DNA of 64,000 nt from Pseudoclavibacter sp. AY1H1 (GTDB lineage Bacteria; Actinomycetota; Actinomycetes; Actinomycetales; Microbacteriaceae), in NCBI RefSeq assembly GCF_002931055.1, contig NZ_PSXX01000008.1, positions 62,001 to 126,000 of the forward strand. Direction: 5' to 3'. Each line of letters starts with the position of its first letter. Within the stretch, counting starts at the first letter, position 1. A program made the position numbers and the translations under genes. Below are positions 8,737-17,195 of this stretch, piece after piece. Under the pieces are notes generated by a model that was given only the letters and a program-made list of their open reading frames with translations, was not told where the DNA came from and searched no databases.

Positions 8737-10329
8737 ATGAGCATCGAGTCGAAGAACGATCAGGTTCGGACGACCTCCGAGCAGCGCGAGATCGAGCGGA
8801 AGTACGACATTCCCGAGGGGGCGGGGGAGCCCGAGCTCTCGAAGCTCGGCGCGGGGCTCCGAGCAGGGGAGCCGGTCACGGAGACCCTCGTCGCCGAGTA
8901 TGTCGACACTCCCGAGCTAGCGATCCTCGACGCCCGCTGCGTGCTGCGTCGCCGCACGGGTGGCGACGACGAGGGGTGGCACCTGAAGCGTCCGCGCAGC
9001 GGCGACGAGCGCATCGAGGTCCACGCGCCCGTGGGCGCCCCGCGGCGGATCCCGCCGGAGCTGCGCGCCGAGTTCGCGGACATCATCGGCGAGCGCCCCG
9101 TGCTTCCGCTCGTGGAGCTCACGACGACGCGCACGACCACTGAGGTGCGTGGCGGCGGCGCGTGGTCGGCCGGCGGGGCGCGGGATGACGACGACGCGCT
9201 CGCCGCGCTCATCTGCGACGACGTCGTGCACGCCAGGGTCGTCCGCATCGGCGAGGAGCGCACGCTCGAGTGGCGGGAGTTCGAGGTCGAGCTGGCGGAC
9301 GGCGCATCGATCCGGGTCTTCGACGAGATCGAGGCGGTGCTCTTCGACGCCGGCCTCACCCCGTCCATCCACCGTTCCAAGCTCGTTCGCAGCCTCGACG
9401 GGGTCCAGCCCGCGCAGGCGCCGACGGGGCAGGGGACGGCCGGCGACGCGGTCGTCTTCGCCATCGCGTCGCGGTTCGGCGAGTTCCAGGAGCAGGAGGC
9501 CGCGGCCCGCATCGATGCGCCGGACGCGGTGCACCAGGCGAGGGTCGCCCTGCGCAGGCTGCGGAGCCTCCTCAAGGTCTTCGGCGCCCTGTTCGAGGCG
9601 GATGCGGTCGCGTCGCTCGCCGGGGAGCTCAAGTGGGCTGGGGGCGTGCTGGGGGCTCCCCGTGATGCGGAGGTCCTCCGCGAGCTCGTGCTCGCCGAAC
9701 TCGACTCGGCGGGACACCTCGAGGCGGGCGCGGGGGCCGTCGACGTCGCCAGAGCGCGGATCGAGGCGCTCATCGGCGACCGGCACGCAGCCACCCTCGC
9801 GTCCTTCCGGACGGAACTCGATGGGGAGCGCTGGGACGCGCTGCACGACAGCCTCGTCTCCTTCGTCACCGCGCCCCCGTTCGCAGGGCTCGCCGATCGG
9901 CGCGCCCTCGGCACCATGCGGAGCCTGACCCGCACCGCCATCGCCACGGTCGAGAAGCGGACGGAACGCGCCCGCAAGAAGCCGAAGAAGCTCGAACGCT
10001 GGCACGACGTGCGCAAGGCCGCGAAGTCGGTTCGCTACGGCTACGAGGCCATCGACGAGCTGCCGGACGCGACGGCGAAGAAGCAGCGCAAGGAGTGGAA
10101 GCGCCTCGCGCAGGCCTTCGGCGAGTTGCAGGACTCGTCGATGCTCGACGAGGAGCTCGGCGTGCTGAGCGAGCAGCTCGGTCAGTCCGCGCAGGAGGAA
10201 GAGCGCGGAGAGACGGGTGCAGAGGACCGCGACGCCGTCGCCGTGCTCGGGGAGCTCCGGACGCGCATCCGCGCCCGCCAGAACGACGCGCTGCGAGTCG
10301 CCCGCGACGCCCTCGACGACCTGGCCTGA
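8737..10329 (+). CDS. CYTH and CHAD domain protein
   Basis: A 530-residue two-domain protein. Residues 15-210 form a CYTH tunnel domain starting with the diagnostic EIERKY motif, with alternating charged strand residues suited to triphosphate and metal binding. Residues 240-525 form a helical, Arg/Lys/His-rich CHAD domain with the HQARVALRRLRSLLKVF signature. CYTH domains hydrolyse inorganic or thiamine triphosphate and CHAD domains bind polyphosphate, so a role in polyphosphate metabolism is likely. The ATG lies exactly 6 nt after TAGCCT, which overlaps the stop of the DoxX-like gene, indicating leaderless expression from its own promoter. Confidence 0.92.
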   Translation: MSIESKNDQVRTTSEQREIERKYDIPEGAGEPELSKLGAGLRAGEPVTETLVAEYVDTPELAILDARCVLRRRTGGDDEGWHLKRPRSGDERIEVHAPVGAPRRIPPELRAEFADIIGERPVLPLVELTTTRTTTEVRGGGAWSAGGARDDDDALAALICDDVVHARVVRIGEERTLEWREFEVELADGASIRVFDEIEAVLFDAGLTPSIHRSKLVRSLDGVQPAQAPTGQGTAGDAVVFAIASRFGEFQEQEAAARIDAPDAVHQARVALRRLRSLLKVFGALFEADAVASLAGELKWAGGVLGAPRDAEVLRELVLAELDSAGHLEAGAGAVDVARARIEALIGDRHAATLASFRTELDGERWDALHDSLVSFVTAPPFAGLADRRALGTMRSLTRTAIATVEKRTERARKKPKKLERWHDVRKAAKSVRYGYEAIDELPDATAKKQRKEWKRLAQAFGELQDSSMLDEELGVLSEQLGQSAQEEERGETGAEDRDAVAVLGELRTRIRARQNDALRVARDALDDLA

Positions 10330-10382
10330 CCGGCCGGCGAGATCTGCACGGACCGGTCAGGCGGTGGTGCCAGGATCGGCGC

Positions 10383-11177
10383 ATGCACATCGATCTCTCG
10401 GGCCGTACGGCCCTCGTCACGGGTTCCACGCAGGGTATCGGCCTTGCGATCGCCGCGGATCTCGCCGCCGCTGGCGCGCACGTCATCGTGAACGGGCGCG
10501 GAGCCGCCAGCGTGGAGTCGGCCGTCGCCGAGCTGCGCGGGCGCGTGCCAGACGCGACGATCGAGGGGGTGCCCGCCGACCTCGCGACGGCGGAGGGCGC
10601 GGCCGTCGTCCGCTCTGCGTTCCCTGACCTCGACATCCTCGTCAACAACCTCGGCATCTACGGCAGCACGCCCGCTCTCGAGATCAGCGACGAGGAGTGG
10701 CTGCGCTACTTCGAGGTGAACGTGCTGTCGGCCGCCCGTCTCATGCGCGAGTACCTCCCGGGCATGACGTCGCGCGGCTGGGGGCGGGTGATCTCCATCG
10801 CGAGCGACTCAGCCGTCGTGATTCCCGAGGAGATGATCCACTACGGCATGACCAAGACGGCGCTGCTCGCGGTCTCGCGCGGCTACGCGAAGGCGGTCAA
10901 GGGCACCGGGGTGACCGTCAACGCCGTCATCGCGGGGCCGACGCACACCGGCGGCGTCGAGGCGTTCGTGGCGGAGCTCGTGGGCGACGACCTCGCCTGG
11001 GACGACGCGCAGCGGGAGTTCATGCGACGGCACCGGCCGCAGTCGCTCATCGAGCGTCTCATCGAGCCGGAGGAGATCGCGCACCTGGTCACCTACCTGG
11101 CATCGCCGCTGGCCTCGGCGACGACCGGAGGCGCCCTGCGCGTCGACGGCGGCTACGTCGATTCGATCCTGCCGTGA
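10383..11177 (+). CDS. Short-chain dehydrogenase/reductase
   Basis: A 264-residue classical SDR. The Rossmann motif TGSTQGIG is at 13-20, NNLG follows the fourth strand, and the catalytic YGMTK (Tyr154, Lys158) is present with a Ser in the preceding IASDSAVV strand. The closing DGGYVDS segment is typical. The substrate, a ketone or alcohol, is unknown. The ATG lies 6 nt after CAGGAT without a Shine-Dalgarno. Its TGA overlaps the GTG of the following flavin-fold gene, so the two are co-translated. Confidence 0.9.
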   Translation: MHIDLSGRTALVTGSTQGIGLAIAADLAAAGAHVIVNGRGAASVESAVAELRGRVPDATIEGVPADLATAEGAAVVRSAFPDLDILVNNLGIYGSTPALEISDEEWLRYFEVNVLSAARLMREYLPGMTSRGWGRVISIASDSAVVIPEEMIHYGMTKTALLAVSRGYAKAVKGTGVTVNAVIAGPTHTGGVEAFVAELVGDDLAWDDAQREFMRRHRPQSLIERLIEPEEIAHLVTYLASPLASATTGGALRVDGGYVDSILP

Positions 11178-11749
11178 GCGTCGAGCGCAGCCTCGATGTT
11201 GGCGACATGGGTGAGGTGTGGGCGTCGCTCGTCGCAGCCACGACGGGGCGCACGCCGTTCACGCTCGGCTACCTCGGCACCGTGGCGTCGGGCGGCGAGC
11301 CCCGCGTCCGTGCCGTGATCCTGAGAGCCGTGGATGAGCGGCGCGGCGTCGTGGCGTTCGCGACGGACAGTCGGACGGCGAAGGTCGGGGAGCTGGCCGA
11401 GAACCAGCGAGCGGCCCTCACGTTCTACGATCCGGAGCGCGACGTGCAGCTGCGCCTGGGCGGCCGCGCGGAGGTCGTCGCCGACACTGCCGTCCGGCGC
11501 GAGATCTGGGACGGGCTCGGGGCGGGGTCGAAGCGGCTCTACGACAAGCCTGAGGTGCCCGGGACTCGGCTGGCAGAGGGGGACTCCGATGCTCGGGGGA
11601 CGGGCGATGAGGCTGCGTTCGAGCGCTTCGCGTGGGTCCGGGTCACGGTCGACGCGATCGACGCGGTCGACCTCTCCGGCGCTGAGCACATCCGCTGCCG
11701 CCACACACGAGGAGTCGACTCCTGGGCAAGCGATCGGCTGGTTCCCTAG
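11174..11749 (+). CDS. Pyridoxamine 5'-phosphate oxidase-like flavoprotein
   Basis: This 191-residue protein has the split beta-barrel of the PNPOx/FMN-binding group: FTLGYLGTVASGGEPRVRAV, a VAFATDSRTAKVGEL segment and the ALTFYDPERDVQLRLGGRAEVV strand pair typical of general stress and FMN-dependent members. It most likely binds FMN or a deazaflavin; a true PdxH role is unlikely because the C-terminal signature is absent. The GTG at 11174 overlaps the SDR stop, making a two-gene operon, possibly two redox steps on one metabolite. It converges with the zincin gene with only 5 nt between stops. Confidence 0.8.
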   Translation: MSVERSLDVGDMGEVWASLVAATTGRTPFTLGYLGTVASGGEPRVRAVILRAVDERRGVVAFATDSRTAKVGELAENQRAALTFYDPERDVQLRLGGRAEVVADTAVRREIWDGLGAGSKRLYDKPEVPGTRLAEGDSDARGTGDEAAFERFAWVRVTVDAIDAVDLSGAEHIRCRHTRGVDSWASDRLVP

Positions 11750-11754
11750 GCGCG

Positions 11755-12894
11755 CTACTGCATGGGCGCGTTCAGGTTCGACGCCCAGGTTCGAATCGCT
11801 GAACGCTCGTTCTCGTCGCACACGTAGCCGTAGCCGATGGTCGTGTCGCCGTTCGTGAGCGACCACTCACCGTAGTAGGTCAAGGCGTAGCAGTCGGCCA
11901 TGGCTTCGGCACTGCCCTGGAACAGGCCCTGCGCGAGCAGGTCGTTGTACTCGCCGCGATAGTCGAAGACGCTGGCGTTGTCGGCACGCTGGTAGACGTG
12001 GGCCAGCTCGTGCACGACGGTGAACTTGCTCGACCACTCGCCGAGCTCGCTCTCCGGGAGCAGGTGCACGGTGAGCGAGTCCTCCTTCGTGATGCACCCT
12101 GTCGTGCGCCAGTCCTCCCGATCGTCGGCCGTGCACGCGGTTGCCGCATCCCACTGCACGTCGATAAACCCTTTGCCTGCCGTGTCCACGATGCTCTCCG
12201 TGACCAAGCCGCTGGTGTTCACGCGCCGGGCTTGAGCCTCAGCGACGCTGACCTCGAGTCCCTCTCGGAAGGTCTTCGCCTGCGCTGCGATCGTCTGCGC
12301 GGTGTACTCGAGCAGGTTCGGATCAGCCATCTTCTCGTCCTGCCGGAACAACCACTCGAATTCAGCGACGAGCCAGGCGACGGGAGACTCTTCGAACTCG
12401 AGGGACAGCTCGTCGATCTTGGCGCGTTCGTCCGCGTAGAGCGCGCGCTGGGTGTCGATCTCGGAGTCTGCCGTGGGGGCAGCATCGGGTGTCGCCACGC
12501 TGGAGGAGCCGCCCGTCTCATCACCCCCGGAAAAGAGCAGCGCGCCGAAACCGGCGAAGACGACGACGGCCACGATGGCCACGACGGCCAGGCATCCGCA
12601 CCCGGCGAGCCAGCCGCCGACTCCGCGGCTTCGGCGAGACACGTGCGGTGCTGTCGCCGGTGCGAGTGCTGGACCTGCTGCTGACGCCGCTGGTTGGTGA
12701 CCGGGCGTTCGTCCGGTCGACAGCGTCGGGTTGACGCCTCGGATCCAGCGGATGAGCTCGGGGGAAGCGGCTGGGTTCGCGGCGATGAGCGCATGGAGGT
12801 CCCAGCGCTGGGCGGCGAGATCGACGAGGACCTGCAACGGTGTGCTCGGATCGCAGGCGATTGCGTGCGCTGCCCTTGGCTGCCGGTCGTTCAT
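11755..12894 (-). CDS. Membrane-anchored zincin-like protein with N-terminal LRV domain
   Basis: This encodes 379 residues. A short N-terminal region (CDPSTPLQVLVDLAAQRWDLHALIAANP) resembles leucine-rich-variant repeats. A proline/alanine linker, one strong transmembrane helix (about 115-140) and an extracytoplasmic domain follow. Near the C-terminus lies VVHELAHVYQ, an HExxH zinc site at about 295-299, with an EAMAD segment about 30 residues later that could supply the third ligand (Glu330). Three extracellular Cys could pair. GGGGAG sets the ATG at 12894. It is probably an extracellular metallopeptidase, although loss of activity in the family cannot be excluded. I do not recognise a named family. 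Confidence 0.75.
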   Translation of the reverse strand: MNDRQPRAAHAIACDPSTPLQVLVDLAAQRWDLHALIAANPAASPELIRWIRGVNPTLSTGRTPGHQPAASAAGPALAPATAPHVSRRSRGVGGWLAGCGCLAVVAIVAVVVFAGFGALLFSGGDETGGSSSVATPDAAPTADSEIDTQRALYADERAKIDELSLEFEESPVAWLVAEFEWLFRQDEKMADPNLLEYTAQTIAAQAKTFREGLEVSVAEAQARRVNTSGLVTESIVDTAGKGFIDVQWDAATACTADDREDWRTTGCITKEDSLTVHLLPESELGEWSSKFTVVHELAHVYQRADNASVFDYRGEYNDLLAQGLFQGSAEAMADCYALTYYGEWSLTNGDTTIGYGYVCDENERSAIRTWASNLNAPMQ

Positions 12895-13095
12895 GCACTC
12901 CCCTTGCTGTTCTGGCTCACCGCTCGGGAGAGATGCGGTGCTGTCTGCTCCAGGAAAGGACTCTCCCGCGGCGATTCTGGCACCGGTCCAGCGTAGTCCG
13001 CGGTGCGCTGCTGGCCGCTGCACCGCGTCCGTCTGTCCGAGAGTCGACGATCTGTGTCGCTCGATGGCGTCGCCGGGGCACGCCGGTGGGAGCGG

Positions 13096-14283
13096 CTAGG
13101 CGAGGGCGGCGTCGATGGCGTCGGCCGAGAGCACGTGGTCGATGGCGAGGGCGCTGGCGCCGAGGATCGCGGCGTCGCCTCGGGCTCGCGACGCCACGAC
13201 CCGAAGGTGCTGCGTCGCGAGCGGCAGTGAGCGCGAGTAGACGACTTCGCGGATGCCGGCCATGAGCTGCTCGCCCGCCTCCGCGATGCTCCCGCCGATG
13301 ACGATCATCGACGGGTTGAGCATGCTGACACAGGCGGCGAGCACGGTGCCGACATCGCGGCCGGCCTGACGGAGGGCCCGGGCTGCGCTCAGGTCTCCCG
13401 AGCGCACGAGCGCCACGATCTGCCCGCTGCCCGACACCTCGATGCCCTCCTCGCGGAGCCTTCGGGCTATTGCGTCGCTCCCGGCGACGGCTTCGAGGCA
13501 GCCGAGGTTGCCGCACCTGCAGGGGATGCTCTCGGCGCCGGGCACGGCGATGTGCCCGATGTCGCCAGCGGCACCTCTGGCGCCGCGTCGCAGCGAGCCG
13601 TCCGCGATGATGCCGGAGCCGATTCCGGTCGCGACCTTGACGAAGAGCAGGTCGGAGACCTCGGGCCACTCGCTCCGGTGCTCGCCGAGGGCCATGATGT
13701 TGACGTCGTTGTCGACCAGCACAGGAGCGTCGAAGTGGGCGCCGAGCCTGCCGGCGACGTCGGCGTCGTCCCAGCCGGGCATGATGGGCGGGTTGATGGG
13801 TCGGCCGGAGCTGAACTCGACGGGCCCGGGGAGGCCGACGCCGACGCTCACGAGCTCGCGGCGCCCGCGGTTCGACGCGGCGAGCATCTCGTCGCCCTTC
13901 GTGCACACCCAGGCCAGCACCGCGTCCGGCCCGAGGTCGATGGGCAGCTTGTCCTCCGAGTCGGCGATGATGTTCGAGGCGAGGTCGGTGAGGGCCATTC
14001 TCGCGTGGGTCGCACCGAGGTCGACGGCGAGGACAACTCTGCTCTCGGGGGAGAAGGCGAAGACGGCGGGGGGCCTGCCGCCCGTCGAGTGGGCCTCGCC
14101 GACGGTCACGATGAGGCCCGCCGTCATGAGCATGTCGATGCGGGTCGCGACCGTGGAGCGGGCCTGGCCGGTGACGGATGCGAGTTCAGCGCGCGTGCGG
14201 GGGGCGCCGTCGCGGAGCATCTGGAAGAGCTCTCCGGGGCCAGGCTGGCGCGACGCCGGCTTCGGCAGCTGCTCGATGACCAT
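13096..14283 (-). CDS. ROK family transcriptional repressor
   Basis: A 395-residue ROK protein of the NagC/XylR layout. Residues 15-75 form a winged helix-turn-helix (TRAELASVTGQARSTVATRIDMLMTAG), then a sugar-kinase fold with the DLGATHARMALTD phosphate loop, VDNDVN and the zinc motif CRCGNLGC near residue 254. The DNA-binding domain makes a repressor, not a kinase, the likely role. It is divergent from the sugar ABC transporter genes and most likely controls them through the CACTTTTG inverted repeat at 14408-14435. The ATG at 14283 was taken; upstream frame extensions run antisense through the ATPase gene. Confidence 0.9.
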   Translation of the reverse strand: MVIEQLPKPASRQPGPGELFQMLRDGAPRTRAELASVTGQARSTVATRIDMLMTAGLIVTVGEAHSTGGRPPAVFAFSPESRVVLAVDLGATHARMALTDLASNIIADSEDKLPIDLGPDAVLAWVCTKGDEMLAASNRGRRELVSVGVGLPGPVEFSSGRPINPPIMPGWDDADVAGRLGAHFDAPVLVDNDVNIMALGEHRSEWPEVSDLLFVKVATGIGSGIIADGSLRRGARGAAGDIGHIAVPGAESIPCRCGNLGCLEAVAGSDAIARRLREEGIEVSGSGQIVALVRSGDLSAARALRQAGRDVGTVLAACVSMLNPSMIVIGGSIAEAGEQLMAGIREVVYSRSLPLATQHLRVVASRARGDAAILGASALAIDHVLSADAIDAALA

Positions 14284-14407
14284 GCGCGTCTTCTCTCTCG
14301 GGTCGGGGGTCGGCGGGAGCCGACTTCGCCACGTTACCGCTCTGCCCGTCTTCGGTGACTGCGACGCTTCTGTGTGGCGGCGTATCTCAATTGTGCAACA
14401 GGCAAGA

Positions 14408-14452
14408 CACTTTTGCTTGACCGTCGACAAAAGTGACGGTAGCTTTCGACAC
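14408..14452 (+). promoter_or_regulatory. Sugar ABC operon promoter with ROK operator
   Basis: CACTTTTG (14408-14415) and CAAAAGTG (14428-14435) form a perfect 8-bp inverted repeat with a 12-bp spacer. Inside it lies a -35 box TTGACC (14417-14422), followed after 17 bp by a -10 box TAGCTT (14440-14445) and, 7 bp later, the ATG of the ATPase gene. Repressor binding would cover the -35 box. Identification of the ROK protein as binder is inferred from divergence. Confidence 0.65.
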
Positions 14453-15982
14453 ATGGTCAACGAAGACCCCACATCGGGTCCCTCCCCCCTCCTGCAGATG
14501 CGTGGCATCGTCAAGCAGTTCCCAGGTGCTCGGGCGCTCGACGGCGTCGACCTCGACGTCCTCCCCGGCGAAGTCCACTGCCTCCTCGGCCAGAACGGCG
14601 CAGGCAAGTCGACGCTCATCAAGGTGCTCGCAGGCGCACACCAGCCCACCGAGGGCCAGCTGCTCCTGGACGGCGAGCCCATCACCATCCCCAACCCAGT
14701 CGCTGCACTCGGGCTCGGCATCGCCACGATGTACCAGGAGCTCGACGTCGTCGACGGCCTGACCGTCGCGGAGAACGTGTACCTCGGGCACGAACTCGAC
14801 ACCGCGGGCGTCTCCAGGCGTGCCGAGGCGAAGCAGCGGACGAAGGAGATCCTGGCGCGGCTCGGGCACTCCGAGATCTCACCCACGACCGAGGTCGGCG
14901 AGCTCTCCGCCGCTGGCAAGCAGATCGTCTCCATGGCTCGGGCGCTTTCGCACGAGGCCCGCATCATCGTCATGGACGAGCCCTCCGCGGTGCTCGACTC
15001 CGAGGAGGTCGCGAACCTCTTCCGCGTGGTCGAGGAGCTCACGAAGGCGGGCGTCGCGATCATCTACATCTCGCACCGGCTCGAGGAGATCCGCACGATC
15101 GGCGATCGCATCACGGTGCTCAAGGACGGCCGCACGGTCGCCCAGAACCTGCCGGTCAGCGAGACTCCGACCTCGGAGCTCATCACCCTCATGACCGGCC
15201 GCAAGGTCGAGTACCTGTTCCCCGATTCCCCTGAGCTCCCATCGGATGCGCCCGTGCTGCTCGACGTGCAGGACCTCGCGCTCGCTGACACGTTCTCGGA
15301 CGTCTCGTTCACCGTCTCCGCTGGCGAGATCGTCGGATTCGCGGGGCTCGTCGGTGCCGGCCGGAGCGAGATCATGGAGACCATCTACGGCGCACGCAAG
15401 GCGACGGGCGGCACGGTCACGGTCGAGGGCAAGACGCTCGCGCGCGGTTCGGTCACGGCTGCCGTGAACGCGGGCATCGGCCTCGCGCCGGAAGAGCGCA
15501 AGAGCCAGGGGCTCCTGCTCGACGAGCCCGTCTACCGGAACATCACGCTCTCCACGTTCCAGCGCTTCGCCTCGTTCTCGTGGCTGAAGGAAGGCGACGA
15601 GCGCCGCGCTGCGAAGGAGCAGGCGGAGTACCTCGACCTGCGGCCGGCTGGCGTCGATCGCGACATCCGCACGCTCTCGGGTGGCAACCAGCAGAAGGCG
15701 ATGCTCGCCCGCTGGCTCGTGCACGGCTGCCGCGTGCTGCTGCTCGACGAGCCGACCCGAGGCGTCGATGTCGGCGCGCGGGCGGAGATCTACGCCCTCA
15801 TACGCAAGCTCGCCGACGAAGGCGCGGCGGTTGTCGTCGTCTCCAGCGAGATCCCGGAGGTCCTCGGCCTCGCCGACCGGGTGCTCGTCGTCTCCGAAGG
15901 GCGAGTCGTCCACCAAGGCCCAGCATCCGCTCTCGATGAGCACGCCGTACTCGACATGGTTATGGAAAGCAGCGCAGCATGA
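14453..15982 (+). CDS. Sugar ABC transporter ATP-binding protein (two fused ATPase domains)
   Basis: This 509-residue protein contains two ABC modules as in RbsA, MglA and XylG. The first has Walker A GQNGAGKST at 46-54, the LSAAGKQIVSMARAL signature and VMDEPSAVLD; the second has a degenerate P-loop (GLVGAGRSE) but an intact LSGGNQQKAMLARWL signature and LLLDEPTRG, the usual asymmetry of the family. It powers import of a monosaccharide or polyol with the downstream permease and binding protein. The ATG is 7 nt after TAGCTT, so the mRNA is probably leaderless. Its stop overlaps the permease ATG. Confidence 0.95.
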   Translation: MVNEDPTSGPSPLLQMRGIVKQFPGARALDGVDLDVLPGEVHCLLGQNGAGKSTLIKVLAGAHQPTEGQLLLDGEPITIPNPVAALGLGIATMYQELDVVDGLTVAENVYLGHELDTAGVSRRAEAKQRTKEILARLGHSEISPTTEVGELSAAGKQIVSMARALSHEARIIVMDEPSAVLDSEEVANLFRVVEELTKAGVAIIYISHRLEEIRTIGDRITVLKDGRTVAQNLPVSETPTSELITLMTGRKVEYLFPDSPELPSDAPVLLDVQDLALADTFSDVSFTVSAGEIVGFAGLVGAGRSEIMETIYGARKATGGTVTVEGKTLARGSVTAAVNAGIGLAPEERKSQGLLLDEPVYRNITLSTFQRFASFSWLKEGDERRAAKEQAEYLDLRPAGVDRDIRTLSGGNQQKAMLARWLVHGCRVLLLDEPTRGVDVGARAEIYALIRKLADEGAAVVVVSSEIPEVLGLADRVLVVSEGRVVHQGPASALDEHAVLDMVMESSAA

Positions 15983-17073
15983 GCACTCAGACTCCCCAGT
16001 CCTCCGCCCCGAGCGGCGGCTCGCCATCCCAGGACGGCACGATCATCGCCCCCGCCGCCGACGAGAGCTCCCGCGTGGAGCACGAGGTCGCCAGCGACAA
16101 CGCCAAGCGCGGCGGTTTCTTCCGTGGCAGCTCTGCCCGCAACTTCGGCCTCATCCTGGCGCTCGTCGTGCTCTGCATCGCGGGCACGGTCTCGGCGGGT
16201 GAGCGCTTCGCGAGCGTCGACAACCTCATGGTGGTGCTGAGCCAGGCGTCCATCATCGGCGTCCTCTCGATCGGCATGACGTTCGTCATCACGGCGGGCG
16301 GCATCGACCTGTCCGTCGGCTCCGTGCTCGGGCTCGCCTCGGTCTGGGCGACGACGCTCTCCACGCAGGCCTACGCGGAAGCGTGGGGATGGTGGGTCAT
16401 CGTGCTCACCTCGCTGCTCGTCGGGCTCGGCGCCGGTGTCGTCAACGGTGTCCTCATCGCCTACGGCAAGGTGGTGGCGTTCATCGCGACGCTCGCCATG
16501 ATGGTCGCCGCCCGTGGGTTCGCGGAGCTCATCGCCGGTCGTCGCACGCAGATCGTCAACGTCGACTCGTTCCTCGAGACCTTCCGCGGCGACCTCCTCG
16601 GCATCCCGGTCATCGTGTGGATCTTCGTGCTCGTCGCGATCGGCGGCTGGTTCCTCCTGAACCGCACCACCTTCGGGCGCCGTACGGTCGCCGTCGGCGG
16701 CAACCCGGAGGCCGCGCGCCTCGCCGGCATCAAGGTGAAGCGCCACACGATGTACCTCTACGCGCTGGTCGGTCTGACCGCCGGCATCGCGTCCATCATG
16801 ATGCTCGCCCGCACGACGGCGGGCTCGTCCACCAACGGCATGCTCTACGAGCTGGATGCGATCGCGGCGGTCGTCGTCGGCGGCACCCTGCTCGTCGGCG
16901 GTCGCGGCACGATCGTCGGCACCGTCCTCGGCGTCCTCATCTTCGCCACCCTCACGAACATCTTCATCCAGGCGAACCTCGACAGCTCCGTGCAGGCCAT
17001 TGCGAAGGGCGCGATCATCGTGATCGCCGTCCTCCTCCAGCAGCGCTTCTCGTCGCGGGCCAAGACGTCCTAG
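15979..17073 (+). CDS. Sugar ABC transporter permease (RbsC-like)
   Basis: A 364-residue integral membrane protein of the BPD_transp_2 group. After a hydrophilic, Ser/Pro-rich N-terminal tail of about 50 residues come roughly eight to ten hydrophobic helices, with the family blocks GMTFVITAGGIDLSVGSVLG and AVGGNPEAARLAGI (the loop that contacts the ATPase). It forms the membrane channel for the sugar. The ATG overlaps the ATPase stop (ATGA). The long polar N-terminus is somewhat unusual. Confidence 0.94.
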   Translation: MSTQTPQSSAPSGGSPSQDGTIIAPAADESSRVEHEVASDNAKRGGFFRGSSARNFGLILALVVLCIAGTVSAGERFASVDNLMVVLSQASIIGVLSIGMTFVITAGGIDLSVGSVLGLASVWATTLSTQAYAEAWGWWVIVLTSLLVGLGAGVVNGVLIAYGKVVAFIATLAMMVAARGFAELIAGRRTQIVNVDSFLETFRGDLLGIPVIVWIFVLVAIGGWFLLNRTTFGRRTVAVGGNPEAARLAGIKVKRHTMYLYALVGLTAGIASIMMLARTTAGSSTNGMLYELDAIAAVVVGGTLLVGGRGTIVGTVLGVLIFATLTNIFIQANLDSSVQAIAKGAIIVIAVLLQQRFSSRAKTS

Positions 17074-17195
17074 CCGCGGGACGGGGCGCGAGGCAGGCCC
17101 TCCAGCCCGATCCTCTCCAGACCCATCCTCTCCAGACCCACCGAACCCCACCAGACCCAAACCCCATCACCATGGCAGCATCAAAGGAGATCCCC

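Noticed and set aside
11780-11796. GGTTCGAATC, resembling a tRNA T-arm
   Set aside because: It lies within the coding sequence of the zincin gene and no acceptor or anticodon arm can be drawn around it.
13442-14452. Long in-frame N-terminal extension of the sugar ABC ATPase (total 846 residues)
   Set aside because: The extra part is the antisense of the ROK gene and part of the promoter; ATPase similarity begins at the ATG at 14453, next to a clear promoter.
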